64,000 nt of DNA from Ciborinia camelliae (Eukaryota; Ascomycota; Leotiomycetes; Helotiales; Sclerotiniaceae). The notes beneath the pieces are model-generated. The model worked only from the letters and a program-made list of their open reading frames with translations. It did no database searches and was not told where the DNA came from. Both the position numbers and the translations under genes were made by a program. The DNA lies in the NCBI GenBank assembly GCA_025890175.1, contig JANPYM010000005.1:1874440-1938439 (forward strand), read 5' to 3'. This document shows positions 56,801 to 64,000 of this stretch, one piece after another (the first letter of the stretch is position 1; each line of letters begins with the position of its first letter).

Positions 56801-59800
56801 ATTTATTCATACCTACCTATATTCATACCTCTATACCTATATACCTACCTATACATACATATACATATATATAAATCAATCAATCAATCAATCAATCAAT
56901 CCACACACCCCAAGAATAAGAGCAAGAGCAAGCTTTCGCGAGCGAGGTTCTAGAAAGAAGATAGGTACCTACCTAGGTACCTAAATAAATAAAAAAGAAA
57001 AAGATCAACACAATCGAAAGAATAAGTATCTAGGTAACAAATCTTATATTACATTATACCATACCTATTACATTACATATACATATACTTCCTGGAAAAC
57101 GACGCTCCCTCCATCTAGATCTAGATCTAGACTCCGGGCTCCGGGCTCTGGAAGCGCCGAACGAAAGAACGCTGAGCGGTGTCCTAGGTAGGTAGGTAAA
57201 TAGATAAATACGGATAGGTATGTATGTATGTATGTATGTATGTATGTATATATAGGTACCTATATATGTATTGGAAAGAAAATACCTACCCTACCCTACC
57301 CGACGCGACCCCTTATCTTATCCCAATCCGGGGTTCTTGGGTTCTTAGATTCTTAGGTTCTTAGATTCTTAGGTTCTTAGGTTCTAAGGTTCTTACCTAT
57401 GAAGCGGCCGGGCGGCGAAGCGGTTATCGATTACCCCTTCTGGATATTTCGACGCGTTGAAGATAGGTAGGTAGCCCTGGAGTTAGTTGATTGGGTGGAG
57501 GGAGGGAGGGAGAGGGATGATTTCTTGGTGTTGTGTTGTGTTGTGTTGTGTTGTTCTTGGTTATTGCTATAGGTAGGTAGGTGGTTATTGCTTGCTATAG
57601 GTATTCATTCATTGATGCGGTAATTGGAAAGCGATACTAAGTATGTATGTATGTACCTTATGTATGTATACCTACCTTAAAATCAGATTCCCGCGCTACA
57701 CGGCGCAGAGTACCTACCTAGGTAGGGTAGGATGCATGCAAGCCAGACCCCGAGTGACTTTTCGTACTTGGGAGTAAGGTAGGTAGGTAGGTACCTAGTA
57801 GGTACGGTAGTAGTAGCAAGAACCCAATAATGAGTGAGAAGAGATGATTTCGAAACCCACCTACCTGCATCCTACATGCCGCATCATCAACATCGGCTTC
57901 CCATGAGGTAGGTAGGTATTTCTAGCATCCATCGCGATGTTATCGCATCGATGGGGGATGGATGGCATAGTGGGAAGTGGGAATCTATGGCATGGCATAC
58001 CGGGACCGTATGATACCTACAGTACGGTACGTCAAGATGGATCAATCAAAGCAATCCAGGGTCCATGAAGTTTCCTGTTCCCATCAGTCGGAAGGAAAGT
58101 GGAGATGCCATGACCGACAAAATCTAATAATCTAATCTAACCTCACCTCACCACACCTCGCTCGCTTCGAAGAAGTTCGGACGAAAATATGCTTAAATGC
58201 CCCCGGCCTACCTAGTCGTAATATGCAACCCCCAGAAAAAATCACAGGACGTTTCAAAAGTCGCAGATGAGGATCGTCATCATTTGTAATTGGTAGCTGT
58301 GAAGGACACGAACGAACAAACCAACCCAAACCAAACCATGGATGGACGGACGAGGCGAGTTGTACGTAGATCGAAATGGAAGCTTTGCTCTTTGCTCTCT
58401 GCTCTTTGCTGGTCTGGTCACTGTAACCCTCAGGCGCGAATGGACCCTAGGTAGGTTTCTCCTATTTTTTCTCTGGGGTGTGTGCAGGATCCATTGACCA
58501 ATGACGGGGGAGGGCATGGATGATATCGTCGAGGTGCAGAAGCCATAGCATCCTTTGCTTGTTTCTCCATGGTAGCGGTCAGACCAGACTTTGAGGGTTG
58601 ATGTGTATGGAGAAGTCTTTTTTTATCCCTCAGGATTCATGAATTATGATGATATCGGCGTAGGTAGTTAATAAATACGAGGTATGTTGGATGAAGAAAA
58701 ATAACAGCGAGAGCATGTGAAAGATCTTGGGAAATTCTTGGTATATATGTAGGTACCTAGGTTGGAATGGTCGGGTACTGTATATTCGTATTCGTATTGA
58801 TTGATGCTGAATGAGCAAGAACTAGGTTCGATTGTTCAAGCTCAAGCTCTTGAGAGCAACTGGATATAGTTACAGCAGAGGGGTGAAGGAATACAACATT
58901 CTATTCGATTGATCATCAATCATCGATCATTGTAAAAGAAATCCTTCAATTTTTATTTTATTTTGTATTGTATTGTTTTGTTTTGTTTTATTTTGGCTTC
59001 CCGTTTTGGTATTGAAGATGTATGGAAGGTAGAGGGGTTTCCAGGTTCCAGGAGAGCGAACGAAGAATCCCATTGGCCTGGAATTGAGTCCCTCAAAGCA
59101 TCTCCCGTTTCCGAATTCCGAGCCGTGGGAAACCCTTCCTATCGAATTTCTCCAGTATGTCAAAATACGGGGGATCCCGCAGCTTGGAACCCGATTCTTC
59201 AAAAACATCCATATCAAAGTTTCAAGTATTGGTATATATGTGTTTACCCATCATTGCTGGCTGAGTTGAGAAGCTTTCGATCGCTTCAAGTGTTTGATAG
59301 TCCGAACCTGTAAGTTTCTTGCTTTCTTTTGATAATCCATCTCTATTGACGCCCACCCTTGCAGGCCTCAGCCATAGAATTTGTTTTCTTTGGGTGTGAC
59401 TCATGATGAATACAATATATGCAATCATGCAAGTCATTGATTGATAACCTGGATATTAACCCGTCACGTGTTTCCACGAGGCTCTCGATATCCCGACGCA
59501 CTATGTGGTGTAACCTCACTAGGTCCTCCAGCTCGTCGGATGGAAAAAAAGAGGCAAGATCCATGGGAAACTCATTCGCTGGCCTCACTTTTCAGTAAAC
59601 AGCGGTGAGCAACAGAAAAGCAGAAAAAATTCGGAACAAATTGCCCAAGGTGAATGTCCTAGGTGGCGCATACTGGTCACTTTTCGAATCCCAAGACTCA
59701 TCTCTAGAGACCTTCTAGCGTGTACTTATATGTACATACATGGTCTGATCGCCAATGTATCCATGTCACAAAGGTTCTTTCCTTGCTTGTTTTTTCTTAC

Positions 59801-62800
59801 ACAGACCAGTCCCAAAGCCAGCAACGGTGATGCAGATGAAATATCGATCCGATCTCCTACGGCTTCGGCATCCATTGTAGAGAGATGGGGGGAGGACCAG
59901 TCGAATGGAACAGATTTGTTAGATGGGGGTACATAGATCTGCAGGAGGTATGAATGCGCCTATGCTGTCTCGACGTGGCTGATAATTTTCCTCTAAGGTG
60001 ATGATAGAAAAAGCTTCGAAATATGCAAGAAGGCGACCTACCCGCAGAAAGGCCCATAATTGACCTCATATCACTGGTCTTGGTGACGAGAAGCTTAATC
60101 GTTGGTTGATGACCCTCACGTAGGGAAACTTGCCCGACGGGGCGACATGAAAGGCTTCACGCCTTGACAGATGCTATTCTGGATTCTTACGTTGTTCATG
60201 AACGCCACAAGCGAGTAGATTCATCGTTGGCAATGATTGTCATGCGAAGGAATTTAAGTGCCACGGTACATTTATCAATATACTGGTGTCTGTGTTATGT
60301 ACTCATGCTACTTCCCGTCGATGGACCTCGAGCAACATCATTGTGTTCGAGTTGGATGGCGACAATGAAATGAATCCGCTGATCTTCTGGAAATAGATCT
60401 TGTCGTAGATATTTCACATCATCGTGAGTCTTTGTAAGAATTCTGGGCCATTGTTTTATGATGGTGAGTACGAGAATACGAGAATGATTGCTTCTCTCTG
60501 ATCTCTGATCTCTGACAGAGTGGAGCAAAAAGAACAATAGATTGGTGGGCGAAGGCCCAAGCTGGATCGATGTACTGCGTACATATTGCATAGTGATGAC
60601 ACCCGATTTCATGCGGAGCGATGGCGTCAAATGTGTTCCCCGGATGAAACATGAGCGTAATGTTGTTTTCTCGGCGAATCATCAAGTAAGATGGAATATT
60701 ATATTATATTGTTAAGAATACAAATGCAGAAAGATACAGCAGCCCATTTAAGTCGGTAAATAATCCTCAAAAATGATTTGATGTTGATAATACTAGGTCC
60801 CTAGTACCTACCTACTCAAGAGTGTATCTCGATTCTCTTCTTAGGCCTGAATGAATGAATGAGGCTTACTGAAGCTGCAGATCCTATCTACCTTAGCTAG
60901 AAGGTAAACTAGGTAGGTATCCAACGAATGCTGTTGGTGAGCTGAGCCATTAGATGAATAATAACTAATAACTAAAGACTAAAAACTTAGGGCGTTGTGC
61001 TGAGTACAGTATTGTAAATTGGATGAATTCCTGCCGGATTTGACAAGATTGAGGCGGTCGGCGAGTAACATAGTAAGTAGTAGGTACAGACAGGTAGGTA
61101 ATTTAGCTGACATTTCCACTTGCATTTGCATTCCTTAGGTACCCCCAATAAATTCAGCCCTGGAATTGATAAAAGTGGAAGAGATTCTCGTTCAGGAATG
61201 AGGAAAACGATGGATGGGTCAATATCTAAATAGGTATCTAAATATCTACTCTGCTCTAGTCTAGTCTACTCTCCTCTCCTCTGGAGTCTAGATCTAGGTA
61301 AGAGTACTAGGGACATATAGTAATGAAGGGGTCATCACTTTATCCGAGGTCAGCTCATATCTCATATCTTAAGAAAGCTCGCAGAATATTGCAGAATATT
61401 GAATAATTTTGCTTCTTCTTTTGAAATCAATTGCCAAAAAAAATAAAAACAAAAAACCCCCAAAAAGAATGACCTTGGGTTAGGTAGATGGTACAGTTCA
61501 ACCGGTACAATGGACTCGAGTAACCACAATAGTCATAATAATCACAATATAATTACTATTATTCCATCCTGATTCCATACCGGAGTCCGTACCGGTATGG
61601 ATACCTCATGGTAGGTAGTAGAGTAGTAAATGAGTTCTGGAAAAAGCTTAATCAAACAAACTAGAAGCTCTGGAATCTGGAAGCGCGTTTAGAATTTTGG
61701 AACCACTGTAAAGTTTAAAGGCTAAAAGAATATTCCGTTCCTATCAAATTTCATGCCTAGAGGACAAGGAATTTCTAAGGGCCCACAGACCAATGTCTGT
61801 GCTTTTGAGGCCAGGGGAATCAGGAGATAAAATGTATTCAATAAATATCATTCATTCATTCATTCTTTCATTACCTCCCTAGGTACTCAGTACCGTCTGG
61901 ATGATTGAAGTGGTGATTCCGGTAAGTTGGTTGGTGGTGGTGATGGTGGTGATGGTGGCGATGATGGTTGGTTGATTGATGGTGGTGATGGTTGGTTGAT
62001 GGTTGGTTGATGGTGGTAAAGTAGGTACTAGTAAGTGATACTACCTAGGTCCTAATAAATGCTTGTTAAAGGCTTCACCGAGTAATATAAAGTACCGAGC
62101 GAGATCACCGAAGACGCTTCAATGTTCTCGATCGATTTGATTGATCTTCGTCAATTCTTCCTAGTAGTTAGTGGTCACCTTGGTAGAGAATGATTATTCA
62201 TTCCATCATAAGTCTCAGTTTATGGTACATATGTCAAACGCCAACTAGAGGGATGGGCCATTCCATACACCAGGGACCAAAAAGTTTATATAGTATGGAT
62301 GAGATGAGATGAGATGATATGATCATGATCATGATATGACAAGAAGAAGAGAAAAGGAAGGGAAGAGATAAAGAAGAAAAGAAAAACCTACCTATGTAGA
62401 TACTATAAGTATAAGAATCATATACCGATACTCTATATACTTATTAAAAGATTCCAATATCTAGCTATCTGTCATTATTAGCACAGTAGCAAAAGCAAAG
62501 CAAAGTATAGCAAGATATAATCTCCCTTAAAAAAACAATAACAATAATTATTATTATTTATTACTATTATTATAAAGAGGACACTTTACCTTATATTGCG
62601 GTATCAGTAAGTAGTAGATACAGTCTTTTCAAATCCTGTCTACTTACTATTAATCCTCCCTTTCTCATCAATCACGAATCACAATCACGCTATGTAGGTG
62701 AGTTACTTTATTTACTAGGTGGTTACAGAATACTGGTTCCCAGACTCCAGTCTCCCAGTCTCTTCCAAGTCCCAAGTCCCAAGTACCAGTTACAGTCCCC

Positions 62801-63275
62801 AGTCCTTCCCCCTCCAAATAATCGCATCCATCCAATTGGATCTTATACCCAAATTAGTAAAAATATAAATATAAATATAAATATAAATGAAAAGGCTTAA
62901 GACTAGGTAAGACTCGAGGCGTAGGTAGGATAGAAATATGCGCATCGATCTCGTTGAATAATTTATCTTAAACGAAATCTTTTCAATCTTTTACAGCTCT
63001 CTTCTGACTCCTGAGGGTTATCATTCTCTACTTTGTTCGGAATTCTCTGCGAAAATTCCTTATTCTTTTCGATTCATCATCATTCATCCCCCCTCTCCCC
63101 CACGCCCTCCCCAAAAATAAAACCTCCCAATTTTACTACCGGTAGTCATCTCAGACGGGAATCGGGAATACAATACCTTACCTCATCTTACTTTACTTTA
63201 TCTTACTCGATCTCTCTTTCTCTCTCTCATATTTGCTCTCTCTCTGCCCTACCAACATTACAAACTTCCCCACAG
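53900..63275. other. 9.3-kb gene-poor divergent region rich in TAGG/CCTA repeats
   Basis: Lies between two divergently transcribed genes. TAGGTAGG and its complement recur dozens of times, often as palindromic CCTACCTAGGTAGG-type clusters (near 55815, 55918, 56010, 56505, 56965, 57187, 57710, 57780, 60915). There are also runs of GATTG (55775-55800), CAAAG (56580-56610), AAATA, TATG (57220-57250), TTCTTAGG (57335-57400), TGTTG and GGTGATGGT (61925-62020). Minus-strand pieces near 59343-59588 ('FPMDLASFFPSDELEDLVRLHHIVRRDIESLVE') and 60295-60685 ('ILTKTHDDVKYLRQDLFPEDQRIHFIVAIQLEHNDVARG') look protein-like but do not join into a gene; they may be relics. No RNA gene is seen. Confidence 0.5.
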
Positions 63276-64000
63276 CCCCTGCTCGACCTACGCCCCAAAA
63301 GGATACCTTCGAAGGTGTACTGCCATACAACGAACAAGAAATCTATTTCGACAGTGCAACACATTTATCTTCCTTTCCCTTGATCATCGACGTCGTGGAA
63401 CAAGGACTAACCGCTCGTTTCCTACCACAAACCGCAATCCGGACCCTCGAATCGATTCTCCACCAAAAAATCCACCGAAAACTTTACGTTCCTGACGACT
63501 TTCCCCTTGCTTCCCCAGGCGCATCTCCCGCGTCAAAACCAACGAATTCCCAACCCCAAAGGGGTCATATTGACTCGAAAGCAAGACAAATCACACAAGG
63601 AAAAAGGCAATCTACCGCAAAATATTTCGGTCTGGCTACTGCTGCGCGGGTGCCTACCTCTCTACAGAAAAGCGCGCTTCTTGACGTTGCATATGACAAA
63701 CGAAGGGGTTGTGTCGCGCGACCTTTGCCCTACCCTTCATACTTCAACATATCCCTCCCTCCCCTCCCTCGATGCTCGATTCCTCATGAACTCCAACTTT
63801 CCGCACATCCTTCTTTTGTAAATGAGCTTTCACCACCGTCGATTACATATTCCGACTTCTTGCACTGGTAAGATTCGTCCTAGCAACTCAGCTTAAAACC
63901 GGGCCCTGCCATCAGCCTTACCGCACGGCATATGCTGACATTTGCAAATTTCCACAGTCACATAGATCTACAATCTGTCAAATACCTCGTAGAAAGAATA
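63276..64000 (+). CDS. Unrecognised gene, incomplete at both ends
   Basis: A frame beginning after a good acceptor (CCCCACAG, ending 63275) runs to 63867. It is then spliced over a 90-nt intron (63868-63957, GTAAGA donor, CCACAG acceptor, phase 2) into 'HIDLQSVKYLVERI…', which leaves the window. The encoded segment starts 'PARPTPQKDTFEGVLPYNEQEIYFDSATHLSSFPLIIDVVEQGLTARFLPQTAIRTLESILHQKIHRKLYVPDDFP'; further on it is Ser/Pro/Arg-rich. No ATG fits near the start, so at least one upstream exon is missing from the model. A second frame overlaps about 63507-63820 and may mean another intron. I do not recognise the protein. The very long upstream region suggests a regulated gene, by inference only. 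Confidence 0.5.

Overview
The window is nuclear DNA of a filamentous ascomycete. Genes carry many short introns (about 44-60 nt, some longer) with GTAAGT-type donors and CTAAC/CTAAT branch sites. The products are fungal: cyanide hydratase, a DOMON-cytochrome b561 protein, a Rds1/LsdA-like ferritin-fold protein, and a fused HMP-P kinase/TenA (Thi20 type). The AT-rich, RIP-like element and the abundant TAGG microsatellites resemble Leotiomycetes, probably Sclerotiniaceae (Botrytis/Sclerotinia relatives). That placement is an inference; no ribosomal or mitochondrial marker is present.

Layout. 1-2407: 3' part of a large hypothetical gene. 3.2-6.4 kb: a small gene family, with two intact paralogues on the minus strand and one broken copy on the plus strand, inside a local duplication. 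6.9-11.0 kb: a 1,395-residue coiled-coil protein. 11.8-13.0 kb: cyanide hydratase. 13.8-14.6 kb: an 8-bp/19-bp satellite, followed by a near-perfect 47-bp palindrome. 15.7-20.2 kb: two divergent genes sharing the same His-rich motif. 23.4 kb: UCH-type deubiquitinase. 26.1 kb: secreted GH16 glucanase. 30.9-32.4 kb: secreted ferritin-like protein. 34.2 kb: PNP-oxidase family protein. 37.5 kb: possible small secreted protein. 38.8-40.1 kb: DOMON-b561. 40.5-42.8 kb: thiamine-biosynthesis kinase/TenA, whose last codons are interrupted by a 2.86-kb long-TIR DNA transposon (42796-45651). 46.2-48.9 kb: Dbp2-like DEAD-box helicase. 48.9-53.3 kb: microsatellite-rich DNA with a 10-N gap flanked by two identical 988-bp blocks, most likely an unmerged contig overlap. 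53.3-53.9 kb: single-pass membrane protein. 53.9-63.2 kb: gene-poor divergent intergenic region dense in TAGG/CCTA repeats. 63.3 kb to the end: an unrecognised partial gene.

The genes do not form one pathway or metabolic cluster; most are unrelated housekeeping, detoxification or secreted functions. The most notable observations are: (i) a transposon inserted four bases before a stop codon, so that the TIR now supplies a new C-terminal tail and stop; (ii) the young, partly broken small-gene family; (iii) the divergent pair sharing one motif; (iv) the long Dbp2 intron at helicase motif V; (v) the probable assembly duplication.
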